A model generated the notes under the pieces. The model was not told the origin of the DNA. It ran no database searches and saw only the letters and a list, made by a program, of their open reading frames with translations. The position numbers were made by a program, and so were the translations under genes. A DNA stretch of 64,000 bases, taken from contig NZ_RJJW01000001.1 of NCBI RefSeq assembly GCF_003781945.1, positions 391,921-455,920 of the forward strand, in the 5' to 3' direction. This document shows, in pieces, positions 18,426 to 27,048 of the stretch (the stretch's first letter is position 1; the number at the start of each line of letters is the position of its first letter). The DNA comes from Halorubrum sp. CSM-61 (GTDB lineage: Archaea > Halobacteriota > Halobacteria > Halobacteriales > Haloferacaceae).

Positions 18426-18956
18426 ATGGATGTTAGAGATTACCACCATCTCGCCGAGGAGATAGCCCAGCAAGCAGATACTGAAACGCTAGAAACCTAC
18501 GAAGATCGGATTCATTATTATGAAAGTAAGAATTACAGCCAAATACCGATACCAGATGACAATAAATACTATAATGTAGATGATGGGTGGATAGGAGACA
18601 TCACTTTGGATCAGATTATTCATCCACATACTCATTTAATTGATATTCTAGAATTAATGGAGGATGCTCCATTTTTGCTTCTAGATGCTTTCTATGGATG
18701 CTACTTTCTTATTTATGATGGTGAATATGTAACTACCTTTGGAACTGGTCTCCCAGACGAACATAGCACCGAAAAAAAGGAAGAGTTGCTTGAGAAAATT
18801 GAAAATCAATATGGATTCTCTGAGCCAGATTTACTCACATATAATGAATTAGAAAAGCACTATCCAAAAATCACAGATGAAAAAGTAGATATTGAAAATA
18901 GATATCAGATCATAACACTCAGTCGATCACATCGACAGCTGCGTAATCTCGTCTGA
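18426..18956 (+). pseudogene. AT-rich hypothetical gene, 3' end replaced by ISH3
   Basis: An acidic protein of foreign composition (MDVRDYHHLAEEIAQQADTE, then FLLLDAFYGCYFLIYDGEYV) with no family recognised. The insertion sequence begins near 18920, so the last dozen residues (SRSHRQLRNLV) come from the element and the native C-terminus is lost. The sequence beyond the other IS end does not continue it. Confidence 0.6.
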
Positions 18957-20296
18957 TGGCGATGAATCAGATGGAACTGGTCATGGAGCGTCTTCGAAGC
19001 GCTGGTGAGTGTGATCTTCAGGATGGACCGTCGCTGTCGGCGGCGCACTGCCGCCGACGCGACAGTGTCGCCACTCACGACCGCTATCTAAATCGGTGGA
19101 CAGCTACCGGAAGAACCGGTTGTCGAGTGGCTGGTTCGCTGGAATGGACCTACGTACACCAAGCGCTGTCCAAGCGGCCCGCAGCACCATCTCACAGAAC
19201 TCCGTGAACGACCACTGCCAGAGGCGGCGCCCCCCGTGGCGGGGCGCCGCCACGTACTTCCAGTGAAGATACCGCCAGCTGTTCTGGAGCAGCAGGCTCA
19301 CCACAAACATCACCAGCCGTAGCCCAGCGTCCTGAGAACTGGTGAATGCGAGGCTCTGCTTGGCTAATCGGTAGCTCGACTCGATGCCGAAGCGCTTGCT
19401 GTAGTGTTCTCGGGCATCCCGTGGGGTGTCGATAAACGGCGCGTCAGCGGCGTAGCCGTGACGCGCCACCCCGTGTTCGTCGTATCGTCCCTGTTGGTAG
19501 ACGCAGTCGATGAACACAGGGAACGTTACCTTGCCGGCGAGATCGTGTTCGATCTCGCGGCTCCAGCCGCTACTGAGTTCGTCTTGGATCGTTTCACCCC
19601 ACTTGACGATCGGCATCACGTAGGCGTAGTTGTGCGTGGACAACAGCCCAAGACAGGTGCTGTTGTAGAATCCGCGATCGAGATAGACGGCCTTGACGCC
19701 GAGGTCAAGGCCGTCGAGGAGCTCGAGAAACTCACCAAGGACGTCGCTGGTGGTGTCGCCAGCGACAAGCTGGCGCACCGCCAGCGTGTACCGCTTGTTG
19801 CGTACCCGCGCGTACAGCGTCGCGTACGCGTGAAACGTCGTCGTTCCCCGTTTCGCCTGTGAGGAGTACAGCGCTTCCGTTTCGTCTTCATCGCCGTAGT
19901 AGGGGTCGAGGTGGAGGTCTGCACAGACCTCCACCGGTCGATCTGGAAGCGTCTCAAGCGTATCTCGTTGAAGTAGCGTGTCGCCAACCGCCTCAACGGA
20001 GTCAAGTTCGAACTGCTCGGTGAGATGTCCTCGGACGGTGTTGGCGTGTGGCGAGTCCTCGGTCGTTTCGCAGACGTGATTGATCGAGGTCCCGCCGGCG
20101 CTGGCGCCGGCGAGGACCTCGTACAACGTCTCTGTCGTGACCTTGACGTTCTCGTCGAGATCTATCGCAAGCTCTTCGTTGAGGCTGTTGACGACAAAAT
20201 TAAGGAGGTGCTCTTCTTCTATCTCGCTGTCTGCTTCGGTAGCTTCCACACCCTTCCCAAGCAGACACTTTCACTCAAACCCGATGTGATCGACTG
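18920..20296 (-). mobile_element. ISH3-family insertion sequence
   Basis: The element is bounded by 15-bp perfect inverted ends, CAGTCGATCACATCG at 18920 and its complement ending at 20296, enclosing one transposase gene. Length (1377 bp) fits ISH3-type elements. The 5-bp flanks (ACACT and AACCT) do not match, and different broken genes abut each end, so it marks a rearrangement rather than a simple insertion. Confidence 0.8.
19104..20249 (-). CDS. ISH3 family transposase
   Basis: A DDE-type transposase of 381 residues. Catalytic-type segments include VEVCADLHLDPYYGDED, LGVKAVYLDRGFYNS and the C-terminal KRFGIESSYRLAKQSLAFTS, which follow the ISH3 family pattern. The GTG start is at 20249. 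The frame is uninterrupted, so the element may still be active. Confidence 0.88.
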   Translation of the reverse strand: MEATEADSEIEEEHLLNFVVNSLNEELAIDLDENVKVTTETLYEVLAGASAGGTSINHVCETTEDSPHANTVRGHLTEQFELDSVEAVGDTLLQRDTLETLPDRPVEVCADLHLDPYYGDEDETEALYSSQAKRGTTTFHAYATLYARVRNKRYTLAVRQLVAGDTTSDVLGEFLELLDGLDLGVKAVYLDRGFYNSTCLGLLSTHNYAYVMPIVKWGETIQDELSSGWSREIEHDLAGKVTFPVFIDCVYQQGRYDEHGVARHGYAADAPFIDTPRDAREHYSKRFGIESSYRLAKQSLAFTSSQDAGLRLVMFVVSLLLQNSWRYLHWKYVAAPRHGGRRLWQWSFTEFCEMVLRAAWTALGVRRSIPANQPLDNRFFR

Positions 20297-20611
20297 AACC
20301 TAATCCCGCTGTGTCAGCGCTGTCATATTCACGTCCACAAGACGGACGCGACCCCATACAGGCAGTGGCATCGCCAACTCCCGATCGAACACCGAAATGC
20401 GTGGAATGCGCATCATAAGGTGTACTACGAGGGGCCACGGCTCAACAGCGCACAGGCCGAGTGGTTCTACGGCGATAATGAGGGCACGCCACAGAGCGCA
20501 CGATTCCACGATAAAAAGTCGGAATCGCCCGATGAGTCTCACGAAACGACTGAATCCGACACTAACTCGACGTCAGAGACGTCAGAGGATGATGACTCAG
20601 AAATGACATAG
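20297..20611 (+). pseudogene. HNH-endonuclease-like C-terminal fragment
   Basis: The frame is open from the IS end. It starts NLIPLCQRCHIHVHK, the zinc and histidine part of an HNH nuclease, and continues HRNAWNAHHKVYYEGPRLNS, AQAEWFYGDNE and an acidic serine-rich tail to a stop at 20611. The N-terminal part is gone, replaced by ISH3. HNH assignment rests on the CxxC-xxx-H pattern. Confidence 0.6.
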
Positions 20612-20902
20612 CTAGTCGTCGACGAGAGGCTCGGTAACTCCGGTAGCGATCAGGTCCGTCGTGGTGTCAATTCGGATCCCAACTTGGAGACAGTAAGCAT
20701 CAAACACGCTCCAAGCAATGAGGACCAATATCAGATCGGGTTCGTTAGCCGAGACGCCCACGGCTGGTAGCGACTCAAAAAACAGGAACTGGCCAACGCT
20801 GGCGGCCAGTTAGACGTCAGCCCATCACCGATATCGGTATTACTCACTGATGACCAACTGCGTGATGGCCACTCGAGACCCACGGTCACGCTAATTTTTT
20901 AG
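20612..20902 (+). pseudogene. Degenerate reading frame, unknown
   Basis: Directly after the HNH fragment stop and in the same frame, protein-like sequence continues (DERLGNSGSDQVRRGVNSDP, then EDQYQIGFVSRDAHGW), hits one TAG near 20767, and continues to a stop at 20900. It may be a second decayed gene or the end of the first. No family recognised. Confidence 0.3.
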
Positions 20903-20929
20903 AATAGTACTTTCGCCCCGCTTGCCCGA

Positions 20930-20938
20930 AGTATAAGT
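20930..20938 (+). promoter_or_regulatory. Promoter of cassette A (TATA box)
   Basis: The TATA-like TATAAGTCACAGAG begins at 20932, about 27 bp before the GAGGGAGC leader stem. The same box at the same distance occurs in cassettes C (52215-52223, minus) and D (55086-55094, minus), preceded by conserved ACAGTACTTYC-type sequence. Confidence 0.65.
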
Positions 20939-20961
20939 CACAGAGTCTGTAATCTTGGGGT

Positions 20962-21027
20962 GAGGGAGCACAGCTGAGTCGGTCTCACCGACCGAACCAG
21001 CTGTTAAAGAGTATCACACGCTCCCTC
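20962..21027 (+). ncRNA. Structured leader RNA of cassette A
   Basis: The outer stem GAGGGAGC (20962) pairs with GCTCCCTC (21020). An inner hairpin GCTGagTCGGT-loop-ACCGAaccAGC is closed with bases that differ from the other copies but still pair. CACACGCTCCCTCTCCCC is conserved. Located between the promoter and the first zinc-finger gene, it could be an attenuator, a ligand sensor or a separate small RNA. Confidence 0.6.
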
Positions 21028-21059
21028 TCCCCCTGAAAAGAGCTGCCGATTTCGTGAGA

Positions 21060-21227
21060 ATGGCCCCCGATAATCCAGAGACAGTCCGTGGCACCTGCTC
21101 ATTCTGTGGCGATACAGTTACTGGCCGACACGCGATAATCGAGTATGAAACAGATAGCGGTAGACCGGGCGTGTGGGCCGAATGTCCAAGCTGTGGCGAG
21201 GTCGTTGACCCCACCCATGCTCAGTAA
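21060..21227 (+). CDS. Cassette A zinc-finger protein 1 (55 aa)
   Basis: A tiny protein with two CxxC pairs: TCSFCGDTVTGRHAI and WAECPSCGEVVDP. They probably bind one zinc ion. Copies occur at 51929-52093 and 54803-54967. The end overlaps the start of zinc-finger 2 (ATGCTCAGTAA), indicating coupled translation. Function unknown; nucleic-acid or protein binding is inferred from fold type. Confidence 0.75.
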   Translation: MAPDNPETVRGTCSFCGDTVTGRHAIIEYETDSGRPGVWAECPSCGEVVDPTHAQ

Positions 21228-21372
21228 ACAGTTCATCCAGCAGATTGTGAGACTCGATCTACCATCGACAACCCACCACGAGTGCCGTCACTGTGGATAC
21301 AGCGTGGGGAAGGACGTCGATGAATGTCCACAGTGTGGCGCTGACGAGATTGCGGCCTACGACCTCGAGTAA
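21217..21372 (+). CDS. Cassette A zinc-finger protein 2 (51 aa)
   Basis: A rubredoxin-like zinc ribbon: ECRHCGYSV...ECPQCGADEI. It begins MLSKQFIQQIVRL, a probable short helix. It overlaps zinc-finger 1 by 11 nt. Paralogues are at 51781-51936 and 54655-54810, with a fragment at 22567. The conserved length and coupling in every copy support that it is a real gene. Confidence 0.75.
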   Translation: MLSKQFIQQIVRLDLPSTTHHECRHCGYSVGKDVDECPQCGADEIAAYDLE

Positions 21373-21409
21373 TTGCTGGAGCGCTCACAGTTGGTGGAGA
21401 AGTTTAATG

Positions 21410-21457
21410 CCTTATGTAGCATCCGAACGCTAACATGGCATCAATTATTACATAAGG
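21410..21457 (+). promoter_or_regulatory. 48-bp dyad site (copy A)
   Basis: CCTTATGTA at 21410 and TACATAAGG ending at 21457 form 9-bp inverted arms with 30 bp between. The site ends one base before the DUF6788 start codon. The same 48-bp spacing is kept at 22668, 30671, 51695 and 54587. Confidence 0.8.
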
Positions 21458-21458
21458 T

Positions 21459-21804
21459 GTGGAGGAGCCGCCACCACCGACCTCGCTACCCAAGTATCTC
21501 GCAAAAGGCTCCCAAAGCAGGATACGGAGACGCTCCACGAGATACAGAGCTACGTTGGGGTACTCATCGAGTATCGCGACCAGCCACTCGGCACCGATGA
21601 ACTTCCCGAGACAGCTGAATCCGTCAACAAGCCCGACAGTTCAGGAACTGGACCATCGTCAAAGAGAAGATCACCTGTGGCGACGACAGCTGTAAGTGCG
21701 CCAGCGGAGATCGTCAGGATATGCACGGCCCGTATCTCTACCGCTACTATCGTGAGAATGGGACGATGAAATCAGAGTACATCGGGAAGCCCGGAAGTGG
21801 GTAG
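21459..21804 (+). pseudogene. DUF6788 family protein, frameshifted (cassette A)
   Basis: Compared with the intact copy at 22717, one base is missing near codon 17 (the AEGLPKQD region reads KGSQSRI) and another near the GSGTVVKEK region. Both CGDDSCKCASGD and HGPYLYRYYRENGTM remain legible in other frames. The start would be GTG rather than ATG. Confidence 0.8.
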
Positions 21805-21887
21805 TGGTGAGTCGGTCAACGTCGACTAACGAGCATCCCGGGAGAGATACGCTTTTCACTGTACGCACACTTAGACAACGGTATACG

Positions 21888-21989
21888 ATGAACTGGGATA
21901 GTGAGCGAGAAATGGCCAAAGACGTCGAGGAGAACGAGGAACTGTACGAGGCGCTCGCAGACGACGATACCGACGACGACAAAGAGTAA
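21888..21989 (+). CDS. Small acidic protein convergent with Fic
   Basis: A 33-residue frame (MNWDSEREMAKDVEENEELY, then EALADDDTDDDKE) ending exactly one base before the stop of the convergent Fic gene. Its charge is typical of haloarchaeal mini-proteins. A role as antitoxin or inhibitor of the Fic protein is speculation from position only. Confidence 0.4.
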   Translation: MNWDSEREMAKDVEENEELYEALADDDTDDDKE

Positions 21990-22490
21990 TCAGCGATACT
22001 CTTCAGGAAGGACCTCGCCGAAGAACTGAAGCCAGACGCGATACAGCTCGTCCGTTTCATACAATCTGTCGAGATGGATCGGAGGTATCTCTCTTCGAAC
22101 GTCGTGTGACTCAGCTCGCACCCGTTTGACCCGCTCCGTCGACCATTCTCCCGGTTCGATCCCGTTGTCACGGAGCAGCTTTCGCAATGTAACGATCGCA
22201 GTACGGTGGTTCCCATCCGGGAAGAAGTGTTTCCCTACGAGCGCGTGTATCCAGAGCGCGCACTGTTCGGGAAGCGGCCGGTCAGTTGGGAACTCCTCGA
22301 GAACCCGTTCGAGATCGCCGTTTCTCACTCGCCAGATCTCCTTTCGCTGTTCAAGGAACGACTCGTCGTGTGGATTGTCGTAGTGATGGCCGTCTGCTCT
22401 CAGAAATTGTGTATTCCGGAATTTGAAGTTCTCCGGCTCGATCGACGAAAGATCCGTGATACGAGGGGCTGGATCCGTCGAGTCTCCCAT
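21990..22490 (-). CDS. Fic/Doc family protein
   Basis: The Fic core motif is present as HALVGKHFFPDGNHRT (residues 82-97), close to the canonical HPFxxGNGR; the second glycine is replaced by histidine. Fic proteins transfer AMP or phosphate to target proteins and often act as toxins. The length (166 aa) suits a minimal Fic domain. No (S/T)xxxE(G/N) inhibitory helix was identified with confidence. The neighbouring small acidic gene is the only candidate partner. Confidence 0.8.
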   Translation of the reverse strand: MGDSTDPAPRITDLSSIEPENFKFRNTQFLRADGHHYDNPHDESFLEQRKEIWRVRNGDLERVLEEFPTDRPLPEQCALWIHALVGKHFFPDGNHRTAIVTLRKLLRDNGIEPGEWSTERVKRVRAESHDVRREIPPIHLDRLYETDELYRVWLQFFGEVLPEEYR

Positions 22491-22566
22491 TCGTTACACG
22501 CCCCAACTCATTCGATCTACATTACTTGTGGGGGAGACATGCGTATACGGTTCCTCATCAGACCCG

Positions 22567-22629
22567 GTCGATACTGATGAATGCCCACAGGGTAGCTCTC
22601 ACGAGATTGCGACCTACGATCTCGAGTAA
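22567..22629 (+). pseudogene. Zinc-finger 2 fragment of cassette B
   Basis: The last 20 codons of zinc-finger 2 survive (DECPQGSSHEIATYDLE-like), followed by the same spacer as in cassette A. The first part, zinc-finger 1 and the leader are missing, so cassette B is 5'-truncated. Confidence 0.7.
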
Positions 22630-22667
22630 TTGCTGAAGAGCTCACAGTTGGTAAAGCGAGTTCAACT

Positions 22668-22715
22668 CCTTATGTGTCACCCGAGCGCTAAAGTGGGACT
22701 AGTTGTTACATAAGG
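22668..22715 (+). promoter_or_regulatory. 48-bp dyad site (copy B)
   Basis: CCTTATGTG at 22668 and TACATAAGG ending at 22715, one base before the DUF6788 ATG. One arm position differs from the consensus. Confidence 0.8.
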
Positions 22716-22716
22716 T

Positions 22717-23064
22717 ATGGAGGAGCCGTCACCACCCACCTCGCTCCCGAAGTATCTCGCAGAGGGGCTCCCAAAACAGGATACGGAGACACTCCACGAG
22801 ATACGGAACTCCGTCGAGGCGCTCATCGAGTATCGCGACCAATCGGTTGACACCGAGGAGCTTCCCGAGACTGCGGAGCCCGTCGACGAGTCCGATGGCG
22901 CAGGAAGCGGGACCGTCGTCAAAGAGAAGGTCACCTGTGGCGACGATAGCTGTAAGTGCGCCAGCGGAGACCCCGCGGATATACACGGCCCGTATCTCTA
23001 TCGCTACTATCGTGAAAACGGGACGATGAAATCGGAGTACATCGGGAAGCCAGGAAGCGAGTAG
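22717..23064 (+). CDS. DUF6788 family protein (cassette B)
   Basis: A 115-residue protein with a helical N-terminus (TSLPKYLAEGLPKQDTETLH), an acidic middle, and a C-terminal motif KVTCGDDSCKCASGDPADIH-GPYLYRYYR...YIGKPG. This resembles the DUF6788 family, where Cys-x4-Cys-x-Cys may bind metal (inferred). Other copies are at 51346 and 54247, with a broken one at 21459. The gene is always preceded by the 48-bp dyad. Function unknown. Confidence 0.82.
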   Translation: MEEPSPPTSLPKYLAEGLPKQDTETLHEIRNSVEALIEYRDQSVDTEELPETAEPVDESDGAGSGTVVKEKVTCGDDSCKCASGDPADIHGPYLYRYYRENGTMKSEYIGKPGSE

Positions 23065-23128
23065 GGTGGATCAGGATAGTCGGGGTTCCAACGATCCCAG
23101 TCAAATAGACAGTGCCAGTAAAACGACG

Positions 23129-23560
23129 TTACAGCGCTCGTGAGTCGGGTTCGACGATGCTGGCAAACGCGACGTTTGCTTGGACTTGCTCGATCTCGAC
23201 CGACAGCTCATGACCTGGTTGTCCGCCGGGAACGATCACGACGTAGCCGCGTTCAACCTTCGCAATGCCGTCACCTTGATCACCAGTCGTCTCGATCGTC
23301 ACATCGCGGACCTCACCCTCATTTACTGGAGGAACGTCCGATGTTGGAGTTTCCTCTTGTACAATTGATTGGGGTTGGTATTTCTGGGTCTTCTGTTCTT
23401 TCGAAGATTCCGATGTAAGGACGGCAATACGGTACGTTTCGTCGACAGCGAGCGTGTCATGTTCGACTTCATTCGACGGAATGTCCACGACATATGACCC
23501 ATCACGTTCTTCGATTTGAGCACTGAACAGAGAACGAAACGAATCAGGAATTTCAGTCAT
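23129..23560 (-). CDS. TRAM domain-containing protein
   Basis: The C-terminal 70 residues form a TRAM RNA-binding domain: VNEGEVRDVTIETTGDQGDG-IAKVERGYVVIVPGG...EIEQVQANVAFASIV. The N-terminal half (SFRSLFSAQIEERDGSYVVD) is a separate small domain. A paralogue with the same layout lies at 50860, also beside a DUF6788 cassette. TRAM proteins bind RNA and may act as RNA chaperones. It is convergent with cassette B. Confidence 0.88.
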   Translation of the reverse strand: MTEIPDSFRSLFSAQIEERDGSYVVDIPSNEVEHDTLAVDETYRIAVLTSESSKEQKTQKYQPQSIVQEETPTSDVPPVNEGEVRDVTIETTGDQGDGIAKVERGYVVIVPGGQPGHELSVEIEQVQANVAFASIVEPDSRAL

Positions 23561-23639
23561 CGGATGTCAATAGTGTAGGAAGCACAGAGTATCTAAATGT
23601 CCCGTATCAGAATCTTGGAGAGACGGGTACTATTGTGAA

Positions 23640-24168
23640 TGAAGCGATCGTATCTCAGAGGGTCGGACCAGTGTCTACACACCATAGCGTCCGCTGTTCT
23701 CAGAGAGCGGCTAGACAGAACAGCGGACACGGTGGTGTGGCACCCACTAAGTGGTCGATAGCGTGAGGGAGAGAACGGCGGACACGGTGGTGTCCACCAG
23801 TAGTGTACGGCCTAGATCATCAGTGGAAGTACCTAATCTGGAGAAAGAGAACAATAGAGTGGATAGTTAGTATTGTTGAACCCTCCCCCCACAGTGTCCG
23901 CAGTTCTATGCGAACCAAGTGGGAGACTTATTTGTGCTACCTACTAATCATATAGTCTATTCTTGATACTACGGACCAATAGTAATACTATAGTGATAAA
24001 TCTATCTATATTTCAGAGCCAGTATAGAGTGCTTTGATTAAAATTTCTATTAACAGCGGACATAGTGGGGGGAGGGTGTGACAGCATGATATAAATAAGA
24101 AGAGAACGGCGGACACCACGGACGGGGTGGTTTTATAATGGAAGCGATTTATTGATAGACGTACGACG
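23640..24168. other. Replication origin with origin-recognition-box repeats
   Basis: Repeats close to GAACAGCGGACACGGTGGTG occur at 23679-23700 (minus), 23717-23740, 23771-23795, 23881-23907 (minus), 24052-24076 and 24101-24130. The copies at 23881 and 24052 face each other across AT-rich DNA (23908-24050), a typical unwinding region. The orc gene starts at 24169. This is the classic haloarchaeal origin layout; activity is inferred. Confidence 0.8.
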
Positions 24169-25413
24169 ATGGGAATGTTCGAGCGGGACACGGATATTTA
24201 TCGTGACCGGGACGCCCTTCGTGAGGACTACCAACCCGAGCAGCTGGTCGGTCGAGACGAGGAACTCAACACATATCAGACGACCCTACAGCCAGTTATT
24301 AACGGTGAGCAACCGAACAACGTCTTTCTCTACGGTAAGACAGGTGTCGGGAAGACAGCCGCAACGAGATATCTTCTTGATCATCTTCAGTCCGATGCGG
24401 CCGCGTACGACGATATTGATCTCTCGGTGGTTATGCTCAATTGCGACGGCCTGACATCGAGCTATCAGATCGCGACCCGCTTAGTTAACGAGTTTCGGGA
24501 CGACACCGATCAGATCAGCACGACCGGGTATCCACGAGCTGCCGTCTACGATATGCTCTGGAACGAGTTAGACACTAATGGGGGGACAATTCTGATCGTC
24601 CTTGACGAGGTCGATCACATCGAGGATGACTCCATCCTCTATCAGTTGCCGCGAGCTCGAGCGAATGGTAATCTTGAGACAGCCAAGACTGGGATTATTG
24701 GTATCTCGAACGACTTTTCATTTCGTGAGGACCTCTCCCCGAAGGTACGATCTTCACTGTGTGAGGAGGAGATCCACTTTCCTGCTTATGACGCCACAGA
24801 ACTACAGCAGATTCTCCAGCAACGAGCCGATGTCGCGTTTCACAAGGGCGTTCTTGAGGAAGGCGTCATCCGCCTCTGCGCTGCCTATGGGGCAAAGGAT
24901 GCCGGCGACGCTAGGCAATCACTCGACCTACTGATGAAAGCAGGAGATATCGCTCGCGATGACTCTGCTGAACACGTAATCGATGAACACGTTCGTCAGG
25001 GCCGGACATCACTCGAACGGGGGCGAATTCGTGAAGGAATTGGGGGCCTCACCCAGCATGGGCACCTCGTGTTGTATGCCGTGTTGACGCTCGATCGGCA
25101 GGGGAAGACTCCGGTTCGCTCGCGGGATGTTCGACCCCGATATACGAGTATGGCCGAGCGGGCAGGGATCAACCCGCTCGTTACACGCCGGATGCGTGAT
25201 CATCTTAGCGAACTCATTATGCTCGGGATTCTTGATGTCACCGAGCGCAATGAGGGTCGCCGCGGTGGAACCTACCGCGAGTATTCTGTGTCAATGGACC
25301 CAGAGCTAATCATCTCTGCGATGGCTGATACTGTCGAACTCGTTGGAATCCACGAGTCGATAGAGAAGTTGCTTGAGCGGGAATCTACGTCAACCCTCCA
25401 AGACTATCAGTAG
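24169..25413 (+). CDS. orc1: Orc1/Cdc6 family replication initiator
   Basis: An AAA+ initiator of 414 residues. Walker A is LYGKTGVGKTAATRYLL (about 55-71), Walker B is ILIVLDEVDHI, and sensor 1 is IGISNDFSF. The C-terminal winged helix (KTPVRSRDVRPRYTSMAERA, then LITRRMRDHL-like sequence) recognises origin boxes. The origin lies directly upstream, and two more repeat-like sites follow the gene (25435 and 25497). Context suggests the initiator of an integrated plasmid or a secondary chromosomal origin. Confidence 0.92.
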   Translation: MGMFERDTDIYRDRDALREDYQPEQLVGRDEELNTYQTTLQPVINGEQPNNVFLYGKTGVGKTAATRYLLDHLQSDAAAYDDIDLSVVMLNCDGLTSSYQIATRLVNEFRDDTDQISTTGYPRAAVYDMLWNELDTNGGTILIVLDEVDHIEDDSILYQLPRARANGNLETAKTGIIGISNDFSFREDLSPKVRSSLCEEEIHFPAYDATELQQILQQRADVAFHKGVLEEGVIRLCAAYGAKDAGDARQSLDLLMKAGDIARDDSAEHVIDEHVRQGRTSLERGRIREGIGGLTQHGHLVLYAVLTLDRQGKTPVRSRDVRPRYTSMAERAGINPLVTRRMRDHLSELIMLGILDVTERNEGRRGGTYREYSVSMDPELIISAMADTVELVGIHESIEKLLERESTSTLQDYQ

Positions 25414-25803
25414 TTCTTTTCGTGTGTTGGTTTCTCCGGACATCGTGGTGTCCGTTCCGCTCGGAGGCACACTCTCGTATGGATCGGTCGGACGATAACA
25501 GCGGACAGTCCGGTGTGACGGTAGTTGCGTTCGATTGAAATATGAAGATATGACGCCTTGTTGAACGCAAGACAGCGTCGGGGTAAGATCAAATCTACAC
25601 AGTATTATAGCGTTAGAGGCGCTCTTATTAAGAACCGTGAAAAGCGGCCATCTGCGTATACTGGTTTTATACTGAGGAACCAATTAACTGGTCAATATAA
25701 ACCGCCAATGGCGTGAAAAACAGCTGATAGAGTTACTCACTTTCATGTGTCCTGTGTGATCCTATGCAGTCAGAGTTCGATACTCCCGATTCAATAGCGT
25801 ATA
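25414..25803. other. Intergenic, downstream origin-box-like repeats
   Basis: Two sites resembling the origin boxes lie here: TCCGGACATCGTGGTGTCCG near 25435 and AACAGCGGACAGTCCGGTGT at 25497. No credible gene was seen in the rest. Confidence 0.5.
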
Positions 25804-26298
25804 CTATGGAAATTCGCGGCCACAGTCTGGACAGAAGGTTTCGCCGCCATCCAACAGAGAGAGGCACTTAACGCAGAGACGATTGCTTGGACGGGTGGCG
25901 ATATCCTCCAGAAAGTCCATCGCAGTCTGTGACGCAACCCCTGGCCGATAGCCGTTAGCGTACCCCGGCAGTGTTGAGGCCCATTGGACCGTTCCCTCAT
26001 CATCGACTACCGCAACGTTCCCAGCGATATCGAGTTTCCCGTAGCGTTTGAACGCCTCTGACGGTGTCTGGTCGATAGTTTGGTTCAGGGCACGGTTACG
26101 TTTGAGGTCGCGCTCATAGACATCCTCAGGCCTTGAGGACCGTATTTCGCCTGGGAAGTTCGCGATCGTCCCGTGCTGCTCGTCGATCCGGTCGATCTCG
26201 ACAGCGATGCCGTGCGTATCATACAGCGTTCGAAAGAGTCGTAGCGTATGGTCGTGCCATTCTCGGATCTCCGCATCAGCGTAGTAGCGGAGAATCAT
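25804..26298 (-). CDS. Hypothetical protein with C-terminal zinc ribbon
   Basis: A 164-residue protein ending in a zinc ribbon (CVKCLSLLDGGETFCPDCGRE). The N-terminal part (MILRYYADAEIREWHDHTLR-LFRTLYDTHGIAVEIDRID) has a mixed alpha/beta look and may be thioredoxin-like, which I cannot confirm. Its start overlaps the stop of the upstream gene, so the pair forms an operon. Plasmid-type gene near orc1. Confidence 0.7.
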   Translation of the reverse strand: MILRYYADAEIREWHDHTLRLFRTLYDTHGIAVEIDRIDEQHGTIANFPGEIRSSRPEDVYERDLKRNRALNQTIDQTPSEAFKRYGKLDIAGNVAVVDDEGTVQWASTLPGYANGYRPGVASQTAMDFLEDIATRPSNRLCVKCLSLLDGGETFCPDCGREFP

Positions 26299-26654
26299 GT
26301 GTCCTGCTCAGTGTTTTCTGCGGCTGCGATGCGGTCCGAGAGGCTTTGGGCGAGCCACTCGTTGGCGAGTTCGCTCGCACAATCGACCATCTGTTGATGG
26401 CTCATCCCCTCGGTTTCGAATGATTTGTAAACGTGCCATTGTTCCGCGCCTGGATCAAAGACAATCACATGTGTCTTCGCTTTCATATCCAGCAGGAACG
26501 CTTCGATCGTGCTAGGAGACGATCCCGGAAAGCCCATAGCTCCGCGAACTTTTGGATTGTCGGTTTCGCCAATCTGCTTCACGATATCGTCGGTAATGGG
26601 CTGGCTCGGAAGCGACGAGAGAAACGAAGGTGTGGTTTCTAAATCATCGGTCAT
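26295..26654 (-). CDS. Hypothetical protein, first gene of two-gene operon
   Basis: A 119-residue acidic protein (KTHVIVFDPGAEQWHVYKSF) without a recognised family. Its stop overlaps the start of the zinc-ribbon gene by 4 nt. Probably plasmid-derived cargo. Confidence 0.65.
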   Translation of the reverse strand: MTDDLETTPSFLSSLPSQPITDDIVKQIGETDNPKVRGAMGFPGSSPSTIEAFLLDMKAKTHVIVFDPGAEQWHVYKSFETEGMSHQQMVDCASELANEWLAQSLSDRIAAAENTEQDT

Positions 26655-27048
26655 GCGTGGCGATTCGTGGTGAAATATCTTGAATCCGTGGACCTAGTCG
26701 TATCTTCCTGTTATATTTCACCTCCGTCACCGCAACGAAAAAGTGACTACCACCACCCGATGACGAATCTATCGATAATCTCTGTGAACAACCTTAGACA
26801 TTTACTATCGCGCTCTCTCACTACGATAGCCTGTTGCATCTTCAATATCAGTTCGCACGACGTGGCTGGGTAGCCTCAATCCAAGCGGCTGAAGACAAGA
26901 CGTGGCAGATTGACATCCATTTTGCTGATAGCAACGTCCGAAGTATAGCTTGATCCGCCGCTACTGATCAAGATTCAGCGACAAATCGAGCCGCCTGAGA
27001 GCGATGTCTCTCAGGCGGCGACCCTGTGTTTCCGACAGGAGATCGTCG
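26655..27048. other. Intergenic with perfect 12-bp hairpin
   Basis: GCCGCCTGAGAG (26990-27001) pairs perfectly with 27008-27019 around a 6-nt loop, 30 bp beyond the stop of the transposase gene. It could be a terminator or a subterminal structure of the insertion element. The rest shows no gene. Confidence 0.5.
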
